DNA from: DSWT01 sp049975385
GTDB lineage: Bacteria; Chloroflexota; Anaerolineae; B4-G1; SLSP01
Assembly (NCBI GenBank): GCA_049975385.1
Contig: JBNGDO010000037.1
Location: 1 to 36,672 of the forward strand
DNA length: 36,672 nucleotides
Reading direction: 5' to 3'
Part shown: one piece after another, positions 8,269 through 16,592 of the stretch
Numbering within the stretch: the first letter of the stretch is position 1
Layout of the letters: every line of letters begins with the position of its first letter
The notes under the pieces: model-generated
The model's database searches: none
Told to the model about the DNA's origin: nothing
Seen by the model: only the letters and a program-made list of their open reading frames with translations
Program-made: the position numbers and the translations under genes

Positions 8269-10065
8269 TCAAGAGTCACGAAACGGGACTTCAACGACGG
8301 ATTCTGCAATTTTCGCTTCCAGTTCAGCAATGCGTGCCTTCAGGGCCGGAATGATATCCGTCAGCGGGACAAACTCTCGTTCTTTTTGATCGCGCCGCTT
8401 GACTTCGACGCTCTGCTGCTTCAGGCCTCGTGCCGCCACGGTGACGCGTAACGGGACGCCGATGAGGTCCGCATCGTTGAACTTGATGCCAGGGCTGCGG
8501 TCGCGGTCGTCGAAGAGGACGTCGATGCCGGCGGCTTGCAGGTCTGCGTAGAGCTGTTCAGCGACGGCCATGGCCTCGCTATCTGCTGGGCCCAACGTGA
8601 GCAGGTGAACGGGGTACGGCGCGACGGTGACCGGCCAGATCAGGCCGTAGTCGTCGTTGTGCATCTCGGCGACGCAAGCCAGCAGCCGCCCGATGCCGAT
8701 GCCGTACGAGCCCATCACCACCGGTTTGAGTTCGCCGTCCTGATCGAGGAAGCGCGCGCCCATCGCATCGGTATAGCGCGTGCCGAGTTTGAAGATGTTG
8801 CCCACTTCGACGCCGCGTTCGGCCCGCAGTGGCACACCACAGACCGGACAGCCATCGCCTTCCTGCGCGGCGGCAATGTCGGCGACGATGTCGGCGGTGT
8901 AGTCGCGTTCGTAATTGACGTTGCGCAGGTGGTAACCCACCTCGTTGGCCCCTGCGACCAGGTTGGGCGAAGCAGCCACGGCGTCATCCACGACGATGAG
9001 CGCATCACGTACACCCAACGGCGACCCGTAACCCGGCTCCGCCCCCACTGCGTGGATTTCCGCTTCAGTTGCCGGGCGCAGCCCCTTCGCCTTGACCGCG
9101 TTTGCCAGCTTCGTCTCGTTCACCTCCATATCGCCACGGATGACGGCGAAAATGAATCGTTCGGGATTAGGGATTGGGGACTGAGGATTGGGGATTCGCT
9201 CATTCGCCAGCTCTGCCATCATAAAGACAGCCTTGGCCGTTTTAGCGGCGGGGATGTCCAGGAAGGCGGCGAGGTCGGCGATGGTGGTGACGTTGGGGGT
9301 GGCGACTTTTTCCATAGGGAGGGGGGCTTCGTCTGCAACGGGCGGTTTCTGGAAGCCCGCGACCTGGCGATTGGCGGCGTAACCGCACTCATCACACAGC
9401 ATCAGCGTGTCCTCGCCGATGGGTGTGAGCACCATATACTCATGCGCCAGCGTGCCGCCCATCATCCCCGTGTCTGATCCCACGGCGATGGCGTCCAGGC
9501 CGCAGCGTCGGAAAATGTTGAAGTACGCCTGGTAGTGCGCGCGATACTGCGCGTCCAAGCCATCGGCGTCGACGTCGAGGCTGTAGCTGTCCTTCATCGT
9601 GAACTCGCGCACGCGGATCAGCCCGGCGCGCGGGCGGGGATCGTCGCGCCACTTGGTTTGGATGTGGTAGATGAGGCGCGGCAGTTGGCTGTAGCTGCGG
9701 ATCTCCTGGCGTACCAGGTCGGCGACGACCTCCTCGTGCGTCATTGCCAGCACCATGTCGCGGTCCGACTTATCCTTGAAGCGCCCCATCTCCGACCCGA
9801 TCTGGTACCAGCGTCCCGTTTCCTTCCAGACGTCGGCTGGGTTCACCACCGGCATGGTGATCTCCTGCCCGCCGATAGCGTTCATCTCCTCGCGGATGAT
9901 GTTCTCGATCTTTGTCATCGAACGCTGGGCCAATGGCAGGTACGTGAAGATACCGGCTGCCAGTTGGCGGATGAAGCCCGCGCGCAGCAGCAATTGGTGG
10001 CTAACGACCTGCGCCTCCGACGGCGCGTCGCGCAAGGTCTGGCCGAAAAGTTGTGTCATTCGCAT
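8269..10065 (-). CDS. proS: Prolyl-tRNA synthetase (bacterial type with INS editing domain)
   Basis: 598 residues. It charges tRNA-Pro with proline. Class II synthetase motifs are readable: motif 2 region TKWRDDPRPRAGLIRVREF and motif 3 region GSYGIGIGRLLACVAE, then an anticodon-binding domain ending near DRDRSPGIKFNDADLIG. Between motifs 2 and 3 lies the YbaK-like insertion that clears mischarged Ala-tRNA-Pro (VIRGDMEVNETKL, then PGYGSPLGV). That domain carries an in-frame microrepeat insertion (NPQSPIPNPE) in a loop. The ATG at 10065 has GGAGG (10071-10075) five bases upstream; an ATG two codons further in is also possible, and the longer frame upstream has no ribosome site. It lies 40 nt after the ydcF-like gene and is probably co-transcribed with it. 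Confidence 0.96.
   Translation of the reverse strand: MRMTQLFGQTLRDAPSEAQVVSHQLLLRAGFIRQLAAGIFTYLPLAQRSMTKIENIIREEMNAIGGQEITMPVVNPADVWKETGRWYQIGSEMGRFKDKSDRDMVLAMTHEEVVADLVRQEIRSYSQLPRLIYHIQTKWRDDPRPRAGLIRVREFTMKDSYSLDVDADGLDAQYRAHYQAYFNIFRRCGLDAIAVGSDTGMMGGTLAHEYMVLTPIGEDTLMLCDECGYAANRQVAGFQKPPVADEAPLPMEKVATPNVTTIADLAAFLDIPAAKTAKAVFMMAELANERIPNPQSPIPNPERFIFAVIRGDMEVNETKLANAVKAKGLRPATEAEIHAVGAEPGYGSPLGVRDALIVVDDAVAASPNLVAGANEVGYHLRNVNYERDYTADIVADIAAAQEGDGCPVCGVPLRAERGVEVGNIFKLGTRYTDAMGARFLDQDGELKPVVMGSYGIGIGRLLACVAEMHNDDYGLIWPVTVAPYPVHLLTLGPADSEAMAVAEQLYADLQAAGIDVLFDDRDRSPGIKFNDADLIGVPLRVTVAARGLKQQSVEVKRRDQKEREFVPLTDIIPALKARIAELEAKIAESVVEVPFRDS
9155..9206. repeat. Microrepeat inserted in frame in proS
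   Basis: GGGATTAGGGATTGGGGA and similar units in tandem, followed by a GCGAATGAGCGAAT unit on the minus strand that matches the spacer family seen at 16470-16498. It encodes an additional Asn/Pro-rich loop within the editing domain. Confidence 0.65.
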
Positions 10066-10105
10066 ACAGTCCTCCAAGATTAGTTGATTGCTGAAAGCTG
10101 ATCGC

Positions 10106-10912
10106 TTATAACCATCCACGCACGGCGTAGACGACGATCCCAATATACTCCTTGATGGCCTGGGTTGTCAATGCGAGATCCCGGCTACTCGGCAGCAGGT
10201 TCATCAGTTGGATGCTTAACCTGGGCTGCAAATAGTAATCCCACTCGGCCTGCGATATCCAGAAGTCGGTGGGGATGGGCGTGACATCGATCCCTGGATA
10301 GTCGAATGTGGCGTAGGCGCGCGGCATGTGGATGGCCGACGTCACCAGGATAAGCGACTCGATATTGTGCGTTTTAAAAATGTCCAGGCTGCTTTCGGCG
10401 TTCTCGTAGGTGTTCACCGAATCTGTTTCGAGGAGCATTGCGGATTGTGGGACACCCATCCGTTGGAGCAGACCCGCCATAATTTCGGCTTCAGAGGGGC
10501 CGTCCGGCCCGAGCCACGGGGCAGCACCGCCGCTGAGCACGATGACGGGCGCCGCGCCCTGCTCGTACAGCCACGCGGCGTACAGCAGCCGGTCACCGGC
10601 CTCGTTGACCTCGGCGGTGGGGCGTGGGTAGCCCGGCGTGCGCGTCGCCCCGCCCAACACGACGATGGCGTCCGCCTGTGGGATTTCAGATGCGGCACCC
10701 GGCGGCGGCGCGTAACGCCATTCCAGCGAGCGCACCAGCGTCATTGCCACGATGCGATTGCCGCCCAGCCACAGCAGCGCCAGCGTGACCGCAATCAGCC
10801 GCGTCTGCCATTGCGGGTTTCGCCGGACGATCAACGCCGTCGCCAACAGCACGCACGCCATACCTAGTGGATAAACGAACAAGGGTAAGAGTTTCGATAG
10901 ATAGAATAGCAT
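10106..10912 (-). CDS. YdcF/ElyC-like DUF218 membrane protein
   Basis: 268 residues. Two hydrophobic N-terminal segments (about 5-27 and 38-52) are followed by a DUF218 domain: ADAIVVLGG, then LSGGAAPW, TYENAESS and LILVTSAIHMPRA. This is the arrangement of the SanA/YdcF/ElyC family, inner-membrane proteins linked to envelope and peptidoglycan precursor metabolism in Escherichia coli. The domain presumably faces outward, although topology is only inferred. The ATG start directly precedes the first membrane segment. It is 40 nt upstream of proS on the same strand. The 200 nt upstream of it contain only AGTAATCAGTAAT-type microrepeats and a poor assembly join, so its promoter is not visible. 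Confidence 0.85.
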   Translation of the reverse strand: MLFYLSKLLPLFVYPLGMACVLLATALIVRRNPQWQTRLIAVTLALLWLGGNRIVAMTLVRSLEWRYAPPPGAASEIPQADAIVVLGGATRTPGYPRPTAEVNEAGDRLLYAAWLYEQGAAPVIVLSGGAAPWLGPDGPSEAEIMAGLLQRMGVPQSAMLLETDSVNTYENAESSLDIFKTHNIESLILVTSAIHMPRAYATFDYPGIDVTPIPTDFWISQAEWDYYLQPRLSIQLMNLLPSSRDLALTTQAIKEYIGIVVYAVRGWL

Positions 10913-10917
10913 AGTGT

Positions 10918-11110
<193 letters not shown>

Positions 11111-11989
11111 TTAGAAGACGGTCGTGAAGTGAGCCAAGAGAGCAGCGAGGGCGGCGCCAACGCCGGAGCTGATGAAGTTGACCCAATCGTTGTTCAGCCA
11201 GCGCCAGCCGCGCAGCAGGGTGTTGGGCGTGCCGTCAGGATCGATGACCTTTTCCGTTTCCTTCTCGCGCTTCGTCGAGTAGTAGATGGCCTGCACCGTC
11301 GCGCCGAGCAGACTGTCGCACAGCGAACCGGCCAAACCGGCAAGCGCGCCGACGACGGGCAGCAGCGTGCAATTTCCCGGGTAGACGAGGCACGAGAGCG
11401 GGTGCAGGAACATGCGCGGGTGATAGCGGAGCAGGCTTTCCACATAGAGGAAGAGCGCGCCCGCCACTCCGATAACGGCCCCGCCGGCCAGCGTCGCCAG
11501 CGTCCCTTGCAGCGAGACGCCGCCGGACGTTCCCACTTCCACAAGCTCTTTGGTGGTGATCAGGCGCGGCGGGCGCTTGCTGAGCACGCCCAACTCGGTC
11601 GCCCAGGTGTCCGCGTTCACGGTCGCCATCGCGCCGACGAAGGCGAACCACAGGAGCGGCTGGCCCGTCAGCCAATACGCGATGGCGATCAACGCGCCCG
11701 CGCCGCCGTTGGCCAGTGCCTGCGCCAGGTCGCGCCGCGAGCCTTTGGCGAACTTTTCGGCCAGCATTTCTTTCGTCGCCTCCTTGTACTTCGAGAGCAG
11801 GCTGCCCAGGACAAAGAACGTGATCAGCAATAGTCCCCACGGCCACCCCCCGAAGCCGAAGATCGCCGTCCCTGTGAGGATTGCGCCCAGGACGCCGCTT
11901 GGGGAGAGTGCCTCCCGCTTGTACGCCGCCCACCCGATCGCAGCGCTGATGATAAAACCGAGGCCAAGTTGTAAGGATGGTATATGCAT
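11111..11989 (-). CDS. DUF92 (TIGR00297) membrane protein, VTE6 phytyl-phosphate-kinase-like
   Basis: 292 residues with about six hydrophobic segments. The pattern SPSGVLGAILTGTAIFGFGG near the N-terminus, and GAMATVNADTWATELGVLS in the middle, are DUF92 hallmarks. Plant and cyanobacterial DUF92 members (VTE6) phosphorylate phytyl phosphate to phytyl diphosphate. The same role is inferred here because a VTE5-like phytol kinase lies two genes upstream in the same run; the exact alcohol substrate is open. ATG 11989 is chosen because GGAG lies five bases upstream; a GTG at 11995 overlaps that site. It is the last gene of the four-gene cluster, 40 nt after the preceding gene. Confidence 0.85.
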   Translation of the reverse strand: MHIPSLQLGLGFIISAAIGWAAYKREALSPSGVLGAILTGTAIFGFGGWPWGLLLITFFVLGSLLSKYKEATKEMLAEKFAKGSRRDLAQALANGGAGALIAIAYWLTGQPLLWFAFVGAMATVNADTWATELGVLSKRPPRLITTKELVEVGTSGGVSLQGTLATLAGGAVIGVAGALFLYVESLLRYHPRMFLHPLSCLVYPGNCTLLPVVGALAGLAGSLCDSLLGATVQAIYYSTKREKETEKVIDPDGTPNTLLRGWRWLNNDWVNFISSGVGAALAALLAHFTTVF

Positions 11990-12029
11990 AGTCACTCCGA
12001 AAACAGTCCTGTAGTCGTTAGTCGCGTAG

Positions 12030-12656
12030 TCACTTCACACGTTCACACGTATTTTTTAGCCACTGTGCGTAGCTACACGAGTGTTCCGCGTCCAGGTGCG
12101 GGACGGCGTCGCCATGTAGCACGTGCTGTGTAACGCGTGTGAATGTTGTGTGGAGATTGACCTCTGGGCCGAAGGCCTCGAATGCCAGGCTCCACCACAT
12201 TTCGCCATGAAGGGCGACCTCCGCCAGTTCGATGTTGCATCCCTGCGGGGCGATCTCCGCGTTCCCAATGGCGATCACCTCCCCGGCGTCCGTGACTAGA
12301 TACCGGCGCAAGCGGCGCGTTTTGCGGATGCCGATCCAGGCTGGGCGCGGGCCGGCCAGATCGCCTAACCCGCTGCCGGTGTCGTTGACGCCGAAACTCC
12401 ACTTGCGCCAGCCTTCGACCAGGCCATGGACGCGCTCGTGCAGGCGTTCCACCCCGTACTGCTCCGCGCGCTGCTTGATCTCAATTCGGCCTTCGCGCAA
12501 CTTGATGCCAAGATCGTCGTGGTCTTGCAGGCGCAAGTAGTAGTCGATTCGCGTGGGTTGGGCCTCCGGCGCGCGCTCGCCGTAGTGATACCAGGCCAGC
12601 ACGTCCGGCGGGATCGAGCCGGGGTAGAACCAGCGCGTTTCGACGGTGGGAAACAT
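12030..12656 (-). CDS. Conserved-looking protein of unknown function between two isoprenoid-kinase-like genes
   Basis: 208 residues, no signal peptide or membrane segment. The N-terminal half has alternating charged beta-strand patterns (VETRWFYPG, RIDYYLRLQD, LGIKLREGRIEIKQR) that recall the antiparallel barrel of CYTH/triphosphate-tunnel proteins, which bind phosphates through paired Glu and Lys/Arg residues. This is only a fold guess; a clean ExExK signature at the N-terminus is not seen. The gene begins seven bases after the stop of the phytol-kinase-like gene and lacks a strong ribosome site of its own, so translational coupling is likely. DUF92 follows after 40 nt. Its position between the two kinases suggests a part in the same pathway. 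I do not recognise a named family. Confidence 0.75.
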   Translation of the reverse strand: MFPTVETRWFYPGSIPPDVLAWYHYGERAPEAQPTRIDYYLRLQDHDDLGIKLREGRIEIKQRAEQYGVERLHERVHGLVEGWRKWSFGVNDTGSGLGDLAGPRPAWIGIRKTRRLRRYLVTDAGEVIAIGNAEIAPQGCNIELAEVALHGEMWWSLAFEAFGPEVNLHTTFTRVTQHVLHGDAVPHLDAEHSCSYAQWLKNTCERVK

Positions 12657-12663
12657 ACTGCGG

Positions 12664-13380
12664 TCAGCCGCCCAACAGCGCGTTGAGGATGAAGAGCGCC
12701 AGCCCGGTGAGCAGGGGCACGCTGAGATTGTCGGTCCCGGCAGGCGAAAACGCCTCTGCCGCCGTCGCTACCGCTGTCCCAATCACCGTGAGCAGCAGGA
12801 CACCCCAGAACGGCAATACGACGGAATTTGGACTGAGCGCCGATCCCGGCAACCAGGCCAGCGTTAGCAAAATGACTACGAATGTCGCTGCAGCCATCGC
12901 AATGGAGCCTTCTCGGCTGCGTTTGTGCCCGAAAGTGGCGTAGGTGTGCTTCCCGTACTTCTGCCCGATAATGCTGGCCAGGCCATCGCCCCACGTCATC
13001 GCCATCACCGCCGCCGCCGCAGTGGGGACGCGATCCAATGCGCCGCCGGTGCGCCACAACAGCCCAAACAGGACGGTGATCGAAATCGCAAAGTAGACCG
13101 TGCCCGGCGAGGAATCGACTGCATCCATCGCCTTGAAGATCTGGAAACGATAGAAGACGTAGTTGAGCACGATGAACGTCGCAAAGGGGATGATGCCGAT
13201 GGTCCAGGTGTCGAAGAGCGCCAGAATGCCCCACACCCACATCCCCGCACCGATGTGGATGATCTTGCGCGTGAACGCCTGCGGCCATTTGAGCCGCTTG
13301 CCGATGGCCTCGACGATGAACAGCAGCCCGAAGGCGTACAAATACGAAGCGATCAATCCGATGATGTCGTTGTCGGTCAT
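12664..13380 (-). CDS. Phytol/dolichol kinase-like integral membrane protein (VTE5 family)
   Basis: 238 residues, about six or seven membrane segments. The signatures TRKIIHIGAGMW near residue 38, AMTWGDGLASIIGQKYGKH near 125 and a late EAFSPAGTDNLSVPL are those of the CTP-dependent polyprenol kinase branch of the CDP-diglyceride synthase superfamily (SEC59, DGK1, VTE5). VTE5 members phosphorylate phytol with CTP. In a Chloroflexota cell the substrate could be phytol or geranylgeraniol from (bacterio)chlorophyll breakdown, or farnesol; the sequence does not decide. GGGAGGAGCT lies directly upstream of the ATG. It begins 16 nt after the PLP enzyme and is followed after seven bases by the unknown gene, so it belongs to a tight operon. 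Confidence 0.88.
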   Translation of the reverse strand: MTDNDIIGLIASYLYAFGLLFIVEAIGKRLKWPQAFTRKIIHIGAGMWVWGILALFDTWTIGIIPFATFIVLNYVFYRFQIFKAMDAVDSSPGTVYFAISITVLFGLLWRTGGALDRVPTAAAAVMAMTWGDGLASIIGQKYGKHTYATFGHKRSREGSIAMAAATFVVILLTLAWLPGSALSPNSVVLPFWGVLLLTVIGTAVATAAEAFSPAGTDNLSVPLLTGLALFILNALLGG

Positions 13381-13396
13381 AGCTCCTCCCGATCAC

Positions 13397-14587
13397 TCAA
13401 AATTGAAGAAGTGCCTCTTCTAAATCCGCGACAATATCCACCACATCCTCCAGCCCTACCGCCAACCGCACGAGGCCGTCGGTGATGCCGGAAGCGAGCC
13501 GGATATCGCGCGGGACGCTGCGGTGCGTCGTGCTGGCGGGGTGGGTGATGAGCGTGCGCACGTCCCCCAGGCTGACGGTGAGCGCGCACAGCCGGATGCG
13601 ATTCAGCAGACGCGCGCCCGCGTCCAACCCGCCCTTCAGCTCGAAGACGACGACGCCCCCGCCGCCCCCAGGCATCTGCCGTTGCGCCAGATCGTATTGC
13701 GGGTGCGCCGGGTGCCAGGGATAGCGCACCCACGCCACCGCCGGGTGCTCGTTTAGCCATTCGGCGACCTGCAAGCTGTTGGCGTTGTGACGTTCCACCC
13801 GCAGCGGCAAGGTCGTCATCCCCCGCGCGATAAGCCACGCATTGAACGGGCTGATGCAGCCGCCAAAGTTGCGCACCGGCCCTTGCAGCACGCGCTTAAC
13901 GAACTCCGCTGAGCCTGCCACCACGCCGCCCATCGCGTCGCCGTGCCCGCCGAGGAACTTGGTCGCCGAATGGACGACGACGTCGATGCCCAGGTCGAGG
14001 GGGCGCTGGTTGACCGGCGTGGCGAAAGTGTTGTCGATGATCGTGAGGATGCGGCGGGTGCTGCACCCGCGCGCACGGGCGATGCCCGCGATGGCGGCGA
14101 TGTCGTTCAGCGCGAGGGTGGGGTTCCCCGGCGTCTCCAGGTAGATGGCGCGTGTGTTAGGACGGATAGCAGCCTCAAAGGCCGCCGGATCGGTGGCTTC
14201 TGCAAGCGTCGTTTCCACACCGAAGCGCGGCAGGTCCTTGGTGACGAAGTGGTACGTGCCACTGTAGAGCCCCGTCGTAGCGATGATGTGATTCGGCCCG
14301 TCTTCCGCCAAAGCAGCAAGTAGCGCGGCGCTAACTGCCGCCATGCCCGAAGCTGTGGCAACGGCTTTTTCTGCCCCCTCAAGCGCCGCGACTTTGCGTT
14401 CCATCACCTCGGTCGTGGGGTTGCCCCAGCGTGTATAGATGGGCTGGCCTTCCGTCTCGAAGGCGCGGGCTGCCTCCTCGGCGCTCTCGAAAAGATATGT
14501 GTTTGCCATGTGCACCGGCGGTGTCACGTCGCGGGGGGCGAGTTCCATGCCGGTGTGGATTGCGATTGTGTGCATACCTCGTTTCAT
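13397..14587 (-). CDS. Cys/Met-metabolism PLP-dependent enzyme (cystathionine gamma-synthase/lyase family)
   Basis: 396 residues, the usual length. The Schiff-base lysine is K210 in SATKFLGGHGD; YTRWGNPT (Y51, R53) supplies phosphate and neighbouring-subunit contacts, and D185 in IIDNTFATP should contact the pyridine nitrogen. The segment GLYSGTYHF has the conserved Tyr (Y108) but Gly where methionine gamma-lyases have their special Cys. It could be cystathionine gamma-synthase, cystathionine gamma-lyase, methionine gamma-lyase or an O-acylhomoserine sulfhydrylase; sequence alone does not separate these. ATG 14587 has GAGGA about five bases upstream, whereas the later ATG at 14575 abuts its GAGGT. 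The enzyme heads the tight cluster with the isoprenoid-kinase-like genes, which may be only physical linkage. Confidence 0.9.
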   Translation of the reverse strand: MKRGMHTIAIHTGMELAPRDVTPPVHMANTYLFESAEEAARAFETEGQPIYTRWGNPTTEVMERKVAALEGAEKAVATASGMAAVSAALLAALAEDGPNHIIATTGLYSGTYHFVTKDLPRFGVETTLAEATDPAAFEAAIRPNTRAIYLETPGNPTLALNDIAAIAGIARARGCSTRRILTIIDNTFATPVNQRPLDLGIDVVVHSATKFLGGHGDAMGGVVAGSAEFVKRVLQGPVRNFGGCISPFNAWLIARGMTTLPLRVERHNANSLQVAEWLNEHPAVAWVRYPWHPAHPQYDLAQRQMPGGGGGVVVFELKGGLDAGARLLNRIRLCALTVSLGDVRTLITHPASTTHRSVPRDIRLASGITDGLVRLAVGLEDVVDIVADLEEALLQF

Positions 14588-14684
14588 GTTAGTCCTCAGT
14601 CTTTAGTCTGATAGTCGCTAGTCCAAAGTTGAAATTCTGATGTCGAATGTTGGCAAATCTTCCAATTTTTCAATCAACAAATTT
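14588..14684. repeat. Spacer with TTAGTC/TAGTCG microrepeats
   Basis: Repeated AGTC-ending units (CAGTC, TTTAGTC, GATAGTC, GCTAGTC) lie at 14591-14623; a related TAGTCGTTAGTCGCGTAGTC run sits at 12012-12031. AT-rich CAATTTTTCAATCAACAAATT follows in two pieces. No gene is visible. Confidence 0.5.
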
Positions 14685-16469
14685 TCAATTATCTAATCCC
14701 CGCAGTTTTTCTTCGGATGCGAGTACAACGATTTTATCTCCGGGAACAAGCACGCGGGCGGGATTTGGCGGGATGTGGACGTCATCCTCACAGATGTGCA
14801 ATAGCACGGTCAAGTCGTCCTCGTAGGTGAGATCGGCAATAATCGCGCGATCCAGGCGGGAGTCTGCTTCGACGCTGAGAAGGGCAATGTTGAGGAGGCT
14901 GCTGGGCGGGCCACCAAATTGCGGAGCGCCGAACTGCGCGCCACTGACGATTACAGGTTGGCTGATGTGCATGTTCAATGCCTCCGCAACAAAGTGCGGT
15001 GCGGCGATGGCCGAAGTGCTGTAGACGGCATCGATACCGAAGGCGCGCTGGAGTTGTTCTCCCAACGATTCCTCGAAGATGCGGAGCACGACGCGTAGGG
15101 TGGGGACCAATTCCCGAGCGCGGAGCAGCGTTTCGAAGTTCACCATGTCATCTTCGCTGCACACGACAAGGGCGCTGGCGGCGCGCAGGTTCGCCTGTTC
15201 CAGTACCGCATGCTGCCGGAAATCGCCATAGATGACGGGGATACCGCGCTCGCGCAGTTGTTCCGCCAACGCAGCAGGTGCGAAATCCAGCGCAACGACC
15301 GGCTGGCGCAGATCCAGAAGCGCGTTAACCACGCGATAGCCCGTGTGTTGGATCCCGCACACGAAGACCGGTCCATCTGGGACTGTATCCCGGCATTTGC
15401 CGGCTAATTCGCCCGCGCGCTCCATTTCCGTGAAGACGAAGAGCGTGTCACCTGCCCGTAGAACGATGTCGTTATCCGGCTCGACGAAAATCCGCCCCTC
15501 GCGCTCCAGGCACACGACGGTCACATCGTAGGTCTCCGCCGCTATACCGAGCGTGCAGCCTGCTAACGACGAGGCTGGCTCCAGGGTGAATTTGGTCAGG
15601 AAGTACGTGTGTTCCTTGATGTTGAACGTTTCCAGAACCTCCATCCCTATGGCGGCGTGGGCGAACGCCGTCGCTGCGACCGCCGACCGGCTGATGACCG
15701 CCTTCACATCGAAGGTCGCTTGAATCTCGTCCGCGATGTTGTCTTCGAAGAGGCGTAACACGATGCGCGCGTCGGGGTTCATCTCGCGAACGTGAAAAAC
15801 GGCCTCGATGTTCACGAGATCCTTGTTTGTGCAGACGAGCACCGTCTGTGCCCGGGCGACGCCCACGCGGTGCAGCACGTCTTTGTCGTGGATGTCTCCG
15901 GCGATGAAGGGCATGTCACGCTCGACGAGGGCTGTCACCAGCGGCGACGTGGCGGTGTCGATGCCAACGACCGGTTGTCCCAGGTCAAGGAGCTGGTTGG
16001 CGATGCGGTAGCCCACGCGGCCCAATCCACAGACGACGATGGGGCGTTCGACGGTGGATGCCAGGGCTTCTTGCCATAACTGCCCGCGCTCGCCGCGTAC
16101 GAAGAAGATGCGCAGGATATTGAGGATGTTGACCCCAAAGGCCAGCAGTAGTGGAATGCCGATGAGCGGCACGACGACGAAGTAGACGTCGAGCGCGGGA
16201 CTGCTTGGTATATCGGCGAATGAAACCTGGAACGCCATCATATTCAGGATGGCGTAGACGGCTTTGACGTAGGTGATCCGCGCGTCGCCGGGCATCAAGG
16301 CGTGATTGTAGGTCTCTTCGAAGAGGACGGCGGTGAGGGCGATGCCTACGACCAGAACGGCACTCACCTTCCACGGAAACAGGCGCGCGAGCACCCGCAG
16401 GTCTTGGCGGAGTTGCCGCCACCAGCGGGCGACCGCGGTCTTTCGGCGACGTTGTGTACGTGTTTTCAT
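14685..16469 (-). CDS. Two-RCK (TrkA-N/TrkA-C) membrane protein, ion-channel-like with atypical pore
   Basis: 594 residues. An N-terminal membrane part has hydrophobic segments at about 35-51 and 95-118. It is followed by two cytoplasmic RCK units: Rossmann GLGRVG (148-153) with D171 at the end of the second strand (NAD-type), a TrkA-C domain near 290-350, a second degenerate Rossmann start CGIQHTG (371-377) and a final TrkA-C domain. This is the layout of K+ channels gated by RCK rings. However, the loop between the helices reads MMAFQVSFADIPSSP and lacks the TVGYG selectivity filter, so potassium selectivity is doubtful. The start ATG directly follows a microrepeat and has no evident ribosome site. 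It lies 123 nt after the ABC-F gene on the same strand. Confidence 0.85.
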   Translation of the reverse strand: MKTRTQRRRKTAVARWWRQLRQDLRVLARLFPWKVSAVLVVGIALTAVLFEETYNHALMPGDARITYVKAVYAILNMMAFQVSFADIPSSPALDVYFVVVPLIGIPLLLAFGVNILNILRIFFVRGERGQLWQEALASTVERPIVVCGLGRVGYRIANQLLDLGQPVVGIDTATSPLVTALVERDMPFIAGDIHDKDVLHRVGVARAQTVLVCTNKDLVNIEAVFHVREMNPDARIVLRLFEDNIADEIQATFDVKAVISRSAVAATAFAHAAIGMEVLETFNIKEHTYFLTKFTLEPASSLAGCTLGIAAETYDVTVVCLEREGRIFVEPDNDIVLRAGDTLFVFTEMERAGELAGKCRDTVPDGPVFVCGIQHTGYRVVNALLDLRQPVVALDFAPAALAEQLRERGIPVIYGDFRQHAVLEQANLRAASALVVCSEDDMVNFETLLRARELVPTLRVVLRIFEESLGEQLQRAFGIDAVYSTSAIAAPHFVAEALNMHISQPVIVSGAQFGAPQFGGPPSSLLNIALLSVEADSRLDRAIIADLTYEDDLTVLLHICEDDVHIPPNPARVLVPGDKIVVLASEEKLRGLDN

Positions 16470-16520
16470 CGAATCATCGAATGAGCGAATCGGCGAATGG
16501 ATGCGTGGGCGAATCAGCAA
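16470..16520. repeat. GCGAAT-family microrepeat abutting a start codon
   Basis: Read on the minus strand, ATTCGCCGATTC begins a 29-nt block (16498-16470) that ends exactly at the ATG of the RCK protein. Nearly the same block precedes the yigZ-like gene at 21409-21439. More GCGAAT units continue to 16520. Confidence 0.75.
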
Positions 16521-16592
16521 ACAAGTGAACGACCCACACACCCATACACCCACATCCAAAGTGTACTCAGACTTTCCAACCGCGCAACCTGA

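Noticed and set aside
12925..13485. Open frame on the plus strand opposite the phytol-kinase-like gene
   Set aside because: It is a shadow of a well-supported membrane protein gene; composition is Arg/Asp/His-rich with no recognisable motif.
16470..16520. GCGAAT tandem units as a CRISPR array
   Set aside because: Units are only 6-8 bases without unique spacers, and no cas genes are nearby.
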